DNA of 15,376 nucleotides from DATJGF01 sp035495315 (GTDB lineage Bacteria > Verrucomicrobiota > Verrucomicrobiia > Limisphaerales > UBA8199). The position numbers were made by a program, and so were the translations under genes. Below, one piece after another: positions 1 through 6,623 of the stretch; the stretch's first letter is position 1; each line of letters starts with the position of its first letter. The notes beneath the pieces were generated by a model. It ran no database searches. It was not told the origin of the DNA and saw nothing but the letters and a program-made list of their open reading frames with translations. The DNA lies in assembly GCA_035495315.1 (NCBI GenBank), contig DATJGF010000050.1, forward strand, positions 1 through 15,376, given 5' to 3'.

Positions 1-62
1 CGGAAGGGACAAATCGTCAGACGGAGTGTTGTGCCCGAGGGGCCTCGAATCAAAGCAAGCAC

Positions 63-1298
63 TCAGCCCCCTTCGCTGAGGTGCGCGCTCGGCTTCAATT
101 CCACTGCTTCCGATCCGCCGGAAGCGAACTTGTTCTGTGCGTCGAGCACAAAGCGTTGAAGGATCGTCGCATTGCCAAACTCAAGCCGGTAGCGATAGCT
201 GTGTTGCCCGTTCTCATCGCTGCGATCCACCAAGGTCATTGAGATAAAATCTCCGAGACGTTTCAAATCGGCCTGGATTTGGTTCTGTAACGGAGCAACC
301 TCTTTCCAGGCTTCAGCGGTGTAATCATCGGCGTGCGATTTGCCGTCCGCGGCCTCCAGAATCATGGTGCGCAGATGGCTCGTGACCGTGGGTTCCTTGT
401 CAGGGATCGGTTTGAACTCGTCCATCGGAAAGCGCTTCATGTTAAGCAGCAAAGGGCGGGGCGCCTGGGCCTGTTGTTCGTGGATTGGGGGCATATCGTA
501 GTAGTGGCCCCCCCTCTTGAGCTCGACAGCGAGGTTGAATTTCACTTCGTCATCGCGGCCTGGAAACGGGTATAAAAAAATGTCTCCGGTCTTCAGGTCA
601 TAAATATTGGAATACTTGGTGGCGTATTGGCCCGATTGCCGGCAGTCGTGCAAGATTTTGAAGCCATTGGCCACCGTGGGTTCCGGACGCCTTTGAAGCG
701 CCGCATCGAGAGTTTGTCGCCCAAAACCAAACCCTCGACACTGGTTTTCATTTGCGACCTGTAGTTTACCCTCCTTGGCGCCGATGATGACGGAAGCTCC
801 CGTTCTGTCCGCTACAAGGATCTTCGCGCGCCAGAACCCCGGCTCCTGATGAGTCCTGTAGAAAGTGATGGCTTCGTTGACCGTTTTGCAGCTCTCGAGC
901 ATTCGCTGGCTCGAATTTCCTCGGACCCTCGGAAGATGGGAGTCGGGCTCCCATTTTTCGTTGTATCCCGCCACCCAATCGTAAGCGAGGCCTTCGGTGT
1001 TCATGCCGCCCTGTGCCCAACCATTGTCAAAGCCAACGTAAACAGCGCCGTAATAGCCCTCGCCGGCCGGCAGGAACCAGATTCTGGTCTTAGGGTCCGA
1101 CCAATCTTCGTTGTTACAAAACAATGCGCGGTTGGTATCGGTCAACACGAAGATAGTGCACGCGTGAGCCGGTGAGGTGGAAAAGGAAACCAGAGCCAAG
1201 GATAGCGCCAAGCCCTGTGCGGAAATGCCGGTTGGGAAGCCGATCTTGAAATGGGTTTGTCGTCCGCGCAAGTGTTTTGAGATTGAGAACCGACTCAA
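63..1298 (-). CDS. Exported linear amide C-N hydrolase (choloylglycine hydrolase / penicillin V acylase family)
   Basis: This is a 411-residue protein read from a TTG codon. It opens with a long signal peptide (about residues 1-46, hydrophobic core near 28-41) ending in SPAHA. The next residue is Cys47, in CTIFVLTD. In this Ntn-hydrolase family the N-terminal Cys is the nucleophile that cleaves a linear amide such as a bile-acid conjugate, penicillin V or an acyl-homoserine lactone. The family block after the nucleophile is present as CNNEDW (61-66), with Asp65 where the family has its conserved Asp; the usual Arg of GRNxD is replaced by Asn62. GMNTEGL (98-104) matches the second conserved strand. 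Signal peptidase cleavage alone could therefore expose the nucleophile and direct the enzyme to the periplasm. The start is uncertain: no clear Shine-Dalgarno precedes the TTG, and the 26-residue n-region is long. It diverges from the 1505-2779 gene. The substrate is unknown. Confidence 0.88.
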   Translation of the reverse strand: MSRFSISKHLRGRQTHFKIGFPTGISAQGLALSLALVSFSTSPAHACTIFVLTDTNRALFCNNEDWSDPKTRIWFLPAGEGYYGAVYVGFDNGWAQGGMNTEGLAYDWVAGYNEKWEPDSHLPRVRGNSSQRMLESCKTVNEAITFYRTHQEPGFWRAKILVADRTGASVIIGAKEGKLQVANENQCRGFGFGRQTLDAALQRRPEPTVANGFKILHDCRQSGQYATKYSNIYDLKTGDIFLYPFPGRDDEVKFNLAVELKRGGHYYDMPPIHEQQAQAPRPLLLNMKRFPMDEFKPIPDKEPTVTSHLRTMILEAADGKSHADDYTAEAWKEVAPLQNQIQADLKRLGDFISMTLVDRSDENGQHSYRYRLEFGNATILQRFVLDAQNKFASGGSEAVELKPSAHLSEGG

Positions 1299-1504
1299 GT
1301 TGGGATAACAATACTATCGGCTCCCCCGAAGTTCCAAACAGAAGTTTTTGTTTTTGGCTCGAATGAAACCGAACGATGAACATGACCTAAAGCCGGTTTC
1401 CGGTGACCTGCTCGGTTGTTGGAATTCGATCTTTGCGCAAGTGTTGAGAAGTTGCTCACCAGAGGAGGCTTCGGTTGCTCTAGGTCTGTTGGGCCATTAA
1501 CGGT
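1299..1504. promoter_or_regulatory. Divergent intergenic region
   Basis: These 206 bases separate two divergently read genes and should hold both promoters. I could not assign convincing -35/-10 pairs. A strong purine-rich AGAGGAGG lies at 1461-1468, but it is 36 bases before the ATG at 1505, too far to serve it directly. No convincing operator palindrome or riboswitch-like fold stands out. Confidence 0.4.
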
Positions 1505-2779
1505 ATGACCGCTTTTCTTGTGCGCAGGCTCAGCTGCCTCGCGGCACCCATCTTCACAGTCGCAGTCCCTTTATTGGCGGGCGAACCCGTTTACCCGGTT
1601 AAGGTGAGTCCAAACGCCAGGTATTTCGTCGATCAGCGTGGGAGCCCGGTCTTCTGGTTGGGCACCACGCAATGGCAACTCTGTCGGGATTACACGTTGG
1701 AGGAGGCCAAACTAATCATTCAAAAGAGCAGAGACCACGGTTTTTCTTTCATGCAAGTAATGCTCCTGGGCGTCGGCGATGGAACCAAGACCAACGTGTG
1801 TGGGCAAAAGCCATGGCGCGATGAAAACCCTCTAACGCCAAATGAGCGGTATTTCACGAACGTTGATGCCGTGTTTCAAGCGGCCCGAGAGAACGAGGTC
1901 GTCATTTACCTGACCATTTACCATCAAACCAATCGCAAGCATGTCACCACCGCTAATGCGCACGCCTGGGCTAAATGGGTGGCCTCCCGGTATAAGGACG
2001 TGCCCAACATTATTTGGTGCCTGGTGCCCGAGGCCAAGGCGGAGTTTGTTCCCATTCTGCGAGAACTCGCCGGGGGCCTGCATGAGGGTGACGACGGCCG
2101 CCACTTAATCGGAATTGAACCGGATCCCTCGCCCTATTCCTCCAGTTTTGTCCACGAAGAACGCTGGCTCGATTTCAACTCTTTGCAAACCTGGAAGAGC
2201 GTCGAACTGATCTACCCGATGGTGACGAAGGACTACAATCTCAAGCCCGTGAAGCCGGTGCTGATGGCCGAGGGAGCCTATGAGAATGGTTCCGAATATG
2301 GTTTTGAGGTGAGCCCTTTGCGGATCCGGCGCCAGGCATATTATTCATTTCTCTGTGGTGGTCATCACACCTATGGGCACAACGATAGTTGGCGCGTGCT
2401 GCCCACTTGGAAAGAGGCGCTGGATGCACCCGGGGCAGTGCAGATGGGGATTTTAAAGAAGGTCTTCCTGGATCGAAAGGAGTGGTGGTATCTGGTTCCT
2501 GAGCAAACGATTTATGCCAGTGGTGGCAATACAAATGGACCAATCCTCAACTTGGCTGCCCGACATAAGGATGGGCGCTGGATTATCGCCTACCTTGGCA
2601 GCAAAAGTTCCTATTCGATACACATGAACAAATTAACCGCTGGTGATCGTGCGAAAGTGATGTGGATTGATCCGCGGACCGGCGATTCACTTTCGATTGG
2701 CACTTTTCCAACCCAGGGCGAGCAGTCATTTGAAACCCCAGCAGGATGGGAGGACGCACTCTTAATATTGGAGCCATAG
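1505..2779 (+). CDS. Exported DUF4038 / GH140-like glycoside hydrolase with C-terminal PF12904-type domain
   Basis: This 424-residue protein has a signal peptide (about residues 1-25, VPLLA before GEP). Residues 35-325 follow the DUF4038 TIM-barrel pattern of the GH140 apiosidase-like family: a strand reading SPVFWLGTTQW (47-57), a GFSFMQVMLL strand (79-88), NIIWCLVPEAKA (168-179), VLMAEGAYE (252-260) and a HHTYGHNDSW loop (287-296). Residues about 330-424 resemble the small beta-sandwich called the putative collagen-binding domain (PF12904), which commonly follows DUF4038. In this family the strand-4 acid and the AExxYE glutamate act in catalysis. Here Glu256 is kept, but the usual GGD is VPE (Glu176) and the usual GDTxW is GTTQW, so activity or mechanism may be altered. 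It probably acts on plant-type glycans outside the cytoplasm. The ATG has no clear Shine-Dalgarno. Confidence 0.85.
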   Translation: MTAFLVRRLSCLAAPIFTVAVPLLAGEPVYPVKVSPNARYFVDQRGSPVFWLGTTQWQLCRDYTLEEAKLIIQKSRDHGFSFMQVMLLGVGDGTKTNVCGQKPWRDENPLTPNERYFTNVDAVFQAARENEVVIYLTIYHQTNRKHVTTANAHAWAKWVASRYKDVPNIIWCLVPEAKAEFVPILRELAGGLHEGDDGRHLIGIEPDPSPYSSSFVHEERWLDFNSLQTWKSVELIYPMVTKDYNLKPVKPVLMAEGAYENGSEYGFEVSPLRIRRQAYYSFLCGGHHTYGHNDSWRVLPTWKEALDAPGAVQMGILKKVFLDRKEWWYLVPEQTIYASGGNTNGPILNLAARHKDGRWIIAYLGSKSSYSIHMNKLTAGDRAKVMWIDPRTGDSLSIGTFPTQGEQSFETPAGWEDALLILEP

Positions 2780-2783
2780 AGAC

Positions 2784-2999
2784 ATGGTGATCGCAACTCG
2801 CCCCGTTCCGCCAGCCGGGAGATTCATTTGGTCCGAAACCCACCCTGGTGGCGCTTACGAAGTCACCCGCAGTTGTCGCGGTGTCTTCATCACTGTGGGA
2901 TCGATACCAAGTGTGGCCTATTCAGATCTCGGGGGAAAATCGCTCAACTCAGGGCTTGCCGAGGTCCGACCGTCCAATAGGATAATCGCTGGTCAGTGA
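2784..2999 (+). CDS. Doubtful small hypothetical ORF (71 aa)
   Basis: This open frame begins 4 bases after the stop of the DUF4038 gene and runs 71 codons. A GGAG at 2770-2773 is a possible but overly distant ribosome binding site. The translation has no signal peptide, membrane segment, motif or visible repeat, and I recognise no family. It may be a non-functional frame filling the gap before 3031. It is listed because the stretch otherwise has no gene and the near-contiguous position would allow translational coupling. Confidence 0.2.
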   Translation: MVIATRPVPPAGRFIWSETHPGGAYEVTRSCRGVFITVGSIPSVAYSDLGGKSLNSGLAEVRPSNRIIAGQ

Positions 3000-3016
3000 A
3001 CCCATGGACCATTTTT
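2990..3016 (+). terminator. Weak terminator-like hairpin with T-tract
   Basis: TGGTC (2990-2994) can pair with GACCA (3007-3011) around a 12-base loop and is followed directly by TTTTT (3012-3016). Five base pairs is short for an intrinsic terminator. It lies exactly between the preceding frame and the ribosome binding site of the next gene, so it could instead be a leader hairpin of that gene. Confidence 0.22.
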
Positions 3017-3022
3017 AAGGAG
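3017..3022 (+). promoter_or_regulatory. Ribosome binding site of the 134-aa protein
   Basis: AAGGAG is followed 8 bases later by the ATG at 3031. It is the cleanest Shine-Dalgarno I noticed in the window and supports 3031-3435 as a translated gene. Confidence 0.65.
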
Positions 3023-3030
3023 TCATTTTT

Positions 3031-3435
3031 ATGGCTATTTCTGTAACGGCGGTGAATCCGAATCAGACCATTCCCCCAGGTTTGGCCCAAGGTGGCTTAC
3101 AAATCCTCAGTGGCATAGTGCAGTGCGTCTTCCGAGGCGAAGGCGACGGAGGTGTCGCACGAGATACCCTGACGTTTACCGTTGGACCGGTTAAGTTTTC
3201 TGGAAGTTCTGGCCCTCCGGTGGCTAGTTGCACGGTGTCATTGGCCAGTTTTGGTTTTGACGGCCCGGTTAACTATCCGCTGTGGGCGGTTGACAGCACT
3301 GAGGTTCCAAGTTTTGTTAACGTTGATAGGGGATCAGGCACCGCCGATCTGGAAGTTGTTGCCAACTTGGCGTTGAGGGGCGGGATGGGATTGGTGCTTC
3401 GCGTGAACTACATCCTGTTTTACGTCCCATCATAG
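3031..3435 (+). CDS. Small beta-rich protein of unknown function (134 aa)
   Basis: I do not recognise this protein. It is 134 residues, starts MAISVTAVNPNQ, lacks a signal peptide and membrane segment, and is rich in Gly, Val, Ser and Pro with only one Lys (in GPVKFSGS). Alternating hydrophobic stretches (DTLTFTVGPVKF, ASCTVSLASFGF, LEVVANLAL, LVLRVNYILFYV) suggest an all-beta sandwich, the last being the C-terminal strand. It has two Cys. It has its own good ribosome binding site and follows a weak hairpin, so it may be expressed separately from the DUF4038 gene. The next gene region converges from the opposite strand. The compact beta-sandwich look is compatible with a binding or assembly subunit, but no function is inferred. 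Confidence 0.7.
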   Translation: MAISVTAVNPNQTIPPGLAQGGLQILSGIVQCVFRGEGDGGVARDTLTFTVGPVKFSGSSGPPVASCTVSLASFGFDGPVNYPLWAVDSTEVPSFVNVDRGSGTADLEVVANLALRGGMGLVLRVNYILFYVPS

Positions 3436-3481
3436 CGGAAGGATGCGCTTGCGTCGGTGTTAGGCCCGGGAACCGGTTAGG

Positions 3482-3598
3482 CTATTTGAGTGCTTCGGCG
3501 CAGCGGGTGATGCCGTCAACCACGGTCTTACCTAATGTCTCCCCGTAGAAGCTCATGCTCGCCTCGTAGCCACTCTTGCCGTATTCCTCGACCAGCAT
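3482..3598 (-). pseudogene. Orphan C-terminal fragment (38 codons), possibly of a neutral/alkaline ceramidase-like gene
   Basis: Twelve bases after the symporter stop, and in the same frame, an ATG (3596-3598) opens a 38-codon frame ending in TAG at 3482-3484. The peptide MLVEEYGKSGYEASMSFYG... (residues 1-19 shown) ends in a helix-like tail, ITRCAEALK. The GYE...YG...G..VVDGI pattern resembles the extreme C-terminus of neutral/alkaline ceramidase-family proteins, which from memory occur near PIG-L, RraA and symporter genes in planctomycetes and verrucomicrobia. That assignment is weak. I see no upstream remainder of such a gene, so this looks like the 3' scar of a gene lost by deletion next to the symporter. 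It could also be a genuine small protein. Confidence 0.4.
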
Positions 3599-3610
3599 AC
3601 GCCTGCGTTT

Positions 3611-5215
3611 TCACCAGAGCCGCCAATAAAGCCAGAACCAGATCAGGGCATAAACAGCGAACCACACTTTGACCTGTTGGTACCAAGGGCGCCGCCGGCC
3701 CTCGTCATATTGCGCCAGGATGGCGGGTCGCCAGAGAAATGGTTCTGACTGTTTTGCGGCGGCCGGTGCGGTCCGCAATGTGACTGCGACCATCAGTGCC
3801 ATCGTCAGCACTTGGGCAATGGAGCCGACAAAGAGCCAGTTCAACTCGATGCCCATCGCCCAGAGCGCTACCGCCAGGGCGATCTGAATCACTAACCCGC
3901 CCAGCAGGCCAGCCAGCGCACCGGCGTAATTGGCGCGCTTCCAGAGAATCCCAAGCAGGATCACCGAAACGAACGGCGTCGCCATGTAGGTCACCCCGGT
4001 TTGAAAGTACTTAAAGATACCGCCTAAACGGGGCACTAAGGGCGTACTGAGCGATGCCAAAACCAGGGCCGCGCCGGAGGCAATCCGTCCGGCGAGGATC
4101 AACTGGCGGTCGTCGGCCTTCGGGCTAAAGAAGCGGCGATATATATCCAGTGAAAAGAGGGTGCCCACCGCATTGGCCAGAGCGCTAGTCGAGGACATGA
4201 TGGCGGCGATGAACCCGGCAAGAATAACGCCGCGCAAACCTGACGGGGCGAACGTTTCGAGTGCGAAGGGGAATACCTGGTCCTGTTTATCCGGCAGCAA
4301 CGAAGGCGCTTGGGCCATCTTCTCGATCCAGTGGTAAACAATCAAGCCGAGCAAGCAGGTCACGAGGGGACGCAGGAGATTAATAAAACCGGCGAAGACA
4401 AGGCCCATCATGCCATCCCAAGTGCTGCGCGCCGCGAAGATGCGCTGAATCATCACCTGGTTGGTGGATTGGTAAAAGAGGAAGACGCCGAATGTGGCGG
4501 TGATCAGACCGAGGAAAGGCGTTTGCGGATCTCCGGCAGGATGGTAGAGATGAAACCGCTCCGGCGCGGCGGAGACCATGGCCGACCAGCCGCCGGGGAT
4601 GTGGCTGAGAGCCACAAAGAAAAGCGCGACGCCGCCGATCACCAGCAAACCGCACTGCATCGCATCAGTCCACATGACTGAACTAAGTCCCCCCAGAACG
4701 GTGTAGGACCCAACCAGCAACACTATCGCCGCCAGCACAAGCCACGACGGCCAGCCCGTCAATTTACTGAAGGTGACGCTGCCACCGTAGAGTGCGGGAG
4801 TGAGGAACAGGAACACGTACGCGAACAGGATCACGTAGCTATAGATGTCACCGCAGGCGGGGCCGAATCGCCGTGTCAGGAATTCTGGAACGGTGGAGAT
4901 CCGGTTTTTCAAGTAGAGCGGAATGAAGAAGAGCATGACCAGGGCATAGGTCGGTAAGCACCACCATTCCCAGTTGGCTATGCCCATCCCGTACTTGTAG
5001 GCGGCGCCAACCGTCCCGACAATCTGCTCACTGGAAACGCTGGTCGAGACAAACGCGGCACCGATGAGCCACCACGGCATCTTGCCCGAGGCAAGAAAGA
5101 AGCCGGATGTGGTTTTCTCGACGCGACGCGAGGCCCAGAAGCCCACCGAGACTGAGAGCAGGATCGAGGCGCCGATGATGCCGAGGTCCAGTGGACTGAG
5201 TGCAAAACCACTCAT
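3611..5215 (-). CDS. SSS-family sodium:solute symporter
   Basis: This 534-residue polytopic membrane protein belongs to the solute:sodium symporter family (SLC5-like), which couples sodium entry to uptake of sugars, sugar acids or other small solutes. The hydrophobic profile shows roughly 13-14 membrane segments, beginning about residue 10. Family landmarks are FLASGKMPWWLIGAAFVS (40-57), the cytoplasmic TVPEFLTRRFG (108-118), LGGLSSVMWTDAMQ (174-187) and the STNQ..IQR segment near 254-264. The length is normal for the family. The ATG follows the PIG-L stop by 11 bases, which places it in the sugar-acid operon as the likely importer of the substrate. The C-terminus ends in a Trp-rich membrane helix (WFWLYWRLW). 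The solute cannot be read from the sequence; the neighbours suggest a sugar, sugar acid or small glycoside. Confidence 0.95.
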   Translation of the reverse strand: MSGFALSPLDLGIIGASILLSVSVGFWASRRVEKTTSGFFLASGKMPWWLIGAAFVSTSVSSEQIVGTVGAAYKYGMGIANWEWWCLPTYALVMLFFIPLYLKNRISTVPEFLTRRFGPACGDIYSYVILFAYVFLFLTPALYGGSVTFSKLTGWPSWLVLAAIVLLVGSYTVLGGLSSVMWTDAMQCGLLVIGGVALFFVALSHIPGGWSAMVSAAPERFHLYHPAGDPQTPFLGLITATFGVFLFYQSTNQVMIQRIFAARSTWDGMMGLVFAGFINLLRPLVTCLLGLIVYHWIEKMAQAPSLLPDKQDQVFPFALETFAPSGLRGVILAGFIAAIMSSTSALANAVGTLFSLDIYRRFFSPKADDRQLILAGRIASGAALVLASLSTPLVPRLGGIFKYFQTGVTYMATPFVSVILLGILWKRANYAGALAGLLGGLVIQIALAVALWAMGIELNWLFVGSIAQVLTMALMVAVTLRTAPAAAKQSEPFLWRPAILAQYDEGRRRPWYQQVKVWFAVYALIWFWLYWRLW

Positions 5216-5226
5216 CGGCTACAACG

Positions 5227-5934
5227 TCAAGGCAGAATGCGCCGCGTCAGACCGCGTTGGAATGCCTCCAAACGGCGGAACGCCTCCGCGTAGGGGCAGC
5301 CCGCAGCCAGCCCACGAAATGACGCTTGAATGCGAACCATTTCGACGATGTTAGTTCGAGCCAGGTCCTTCATTGCTTTTAGCTGGCTTTGATGGCATCG
5401 CAACATGCGGTCCTTGGTCTCCAGGACTTCGGTAATATCTACGTATTCGGCCGGCTCAAAAGCGATGCCGCCAAGATTGTCCATGTAATAAACCTGGGCC
5501 TGGGCGAATCGGCAGGCAGGCAACCGCTGGTTGGGTAAATGCGGAAGCCCCTTCTGGAAATAAGAATCAAACACCAGCTGCGAAACATAGCGGTGGTCGG
5601 GATGATAATCATTTGGGCTGTGCGTGAGGATAACATCGGGATCGGCCTGGCGGAGCAGGTCAATCATGATGCGGCGCTGGTCCTCGTTTGGAAAAACCAA
5701 CTCGTCGGTAATCGCAGGCCAAAGCAATTGCGCCCCGATAATCGCGGCTGAGGCCTCCGCCTCCGCCTTGCGGATACGGGCGAGTTCGGTCGGCGGAATT
5801 TCCAAATCGCCCATATCGCCGCAGGTGAACGAAGCCATATAGATGTGGTGGCCCTGCTTGGCATAGCGAGCCAAGGTGCCAGCGCACAGGATTTCGATGT
5901 CGTCAGGATGAGCGCCGACGGCGAGTATGTTCAT
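5227..5934 (-). CDS. PIG-L / LmbE-family zinc deacetylase
   Basis: This is a 235-residue cytoplasmic enzyme with the diagnostic N-terminal zinc motif AHPDDIE (8-14) and the second ligand motif HPDH (111-114). His9, Asp12 and His114 should bind the metal, and Asp11 is the usual catalytic base. PIG-L/LmbE enzymes mostly remove N-acetyl or related acyl groups from sugars; some relatives have other activities, including a hydratase in gallate catabolism. The N-terminal motif here is the canonical deacetylase form. The ATG begins 3 bases after the RraA-family stop, with the TGAGG around that stop serving as a possible short-spaced ribosome binding site. In this operon it may deacylate the imported sugar or a pathway intermediate. 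The substrate is unknown. Confidence 0.92.
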   Translation of the reverse strand: MNILAVGAHPDDIEILCAGTLARYAKQGHHIYMASFTCGDMGDLEIPPTELARIRKAEAEASAAIIGAQLLWPAITDELVFPNEDQRRIMIDLLRQADPDVILTHSPNDYHPDHRYVSQLVFDSYFQKGLPHLPNQRLPACRFAQAQVYYMDNLGGIAFEPAEYVDITEVLETKDRMLRCHQSQLKAMKDLARTNIVEMVRIQASFRGLAAGCPYAEAFRRLEAFQRGLTRRILP

Positions 5935-5937
5935 GCC

Positions 5938-6612
5938 TCAAAGCACGCGGTATTGGTTATAAACGTCACGCAGGCTGCGGCCTTCAAGCAATCCGCGGCG
6001 CGAATCATTTTCTTTCCCAACCTTCTCCTGCGCCAAGCGGAGGACCTCGTCCTCGACCGCTCCGGGCACCACCACCACTCCGTCGAAATCGGCAAAGACC
6101 AATTCGCCTGGATTCACGAGAACCTCGCCGCATTTGATCGGCACGTCGTAGGCCATCACCCGCCCGCGGCCTTTACTGTCCAGGGGGCGGATACCCTGGT
6201 AGAAAACGGGGAACCCTAGCGTTATGATCTTCTGGCAATCACGGATCTGGCTATCGCAAATGCAGCCGGAAGCCCCGTTGCGCTTGGCTACGGTGCTCAT
6301 CAACTCGCCCCAAGGCGCGTTGGTACCCCCGTAATCGGTGGAATGGATCGGCACATCGCCCGGCTTAAGGGAATCCATCACGTCGATCTCCAGGCCATAG
6401 GGATCCTCCTCGACGATGTAATCGGTCTCCATCCAACGGATCGTCCGGGCGCGGCCGACGATGGTGCAGTTGGCCGGATCGAGGGGTCGCAAGCGCTGGT
6501 GCATCGCCTGGTTTCGATAGCCGAGGTTATCGAGAATATCGCAGACTGCAGGCACGTAGAGGTGTTGGCGAATCCAATCAAAGCGTTCTGGATCATTGGC
6601 GAAAGCAGTCAT
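5938..6612 (-). CDS. RraA-family protein, probable HMG/CHA-aldolase-like pyruvate aldolase or lyase
   Basis: This 224-residue protein has the RraA / HMG-CHA aldolase fold signatures. APWGELMSTVAKRNGASG (99-116) carries the GEL motif that helps bind the alpha-keto acid, and CICDSQIRD (117-125) corresponds to the DGxxRD block with Asp120, Arg124 and Asp125. Ser replaces the usual Gly at 121. Near the C-terminus, NPGELVFADFDGVVVVP follows the common PGDxxxxDxDGVxxxP strand pair. In the aldolase branch these residues bind a divalent metal and an oxaloacetate- or pyruvate-like moiety; in the RraA branch the protein inhibits RNase E. The catabolic setting and the retained Arg-Asp pair favour an aldolase or decarboxylase of a 2-keto-3-deoxy acid. 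It lies 11 bases after the enolase-superfamily gene and 3 bases before PIG-L. Confidence 0.9.
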   Translation of the reverse strand: MTAFANDPERFDWIRQHLYVPAVCDILDNLGYRNQAMHQRLRPLDPANCTIVGRARTIRWMETDYIVEEDPYGLEIDVMDSLKPGDVPIHSTDYGGTNAPWGELMSTVAKRNGASGCICDSQIRDCQKIITLGFPVFYQGIRPLDSKGRGRVMAYDVPIKCGEVLVNPGELVFADFDGVVVVPGAVEDEVLRLAQEKVGKENDSRRGLLEGRSLRDVYNQYRVL

Positions 6613-6623
6613 AGTCGATTGGT

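Noticed and set aside
1298..1337. Minus-strand promoter-like pair: TTGGAA (1332-1337) and TATTGT (1308-1313), 18-base spacing
   Set aside because: Each hexamer matches the consensus at only four positions, and the start would follow within 10 bases, leaving almost no leader. It may be chance in an AT-richer stretch, though a more downstream start codon for the amidase would make it more credible.
1461..1483. Strong AGAGGAGG followed by TTG CTC TAG as a minimal leader ORF before the DUF4038 gene
   Set aside because: A two-codon ORF from TTG is not convincing. The purine run may be fortuitous, and no pairing structure with the ATG region was evident.
3455..3481. CCGG-GAA-CCGG and flanking TAGGC direct repeats as a terminator or recombination site between converging genes
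   Set aside because: The stem is only 4 base pairs with no T-tract, and the repeats are 5 bases long, within chance.
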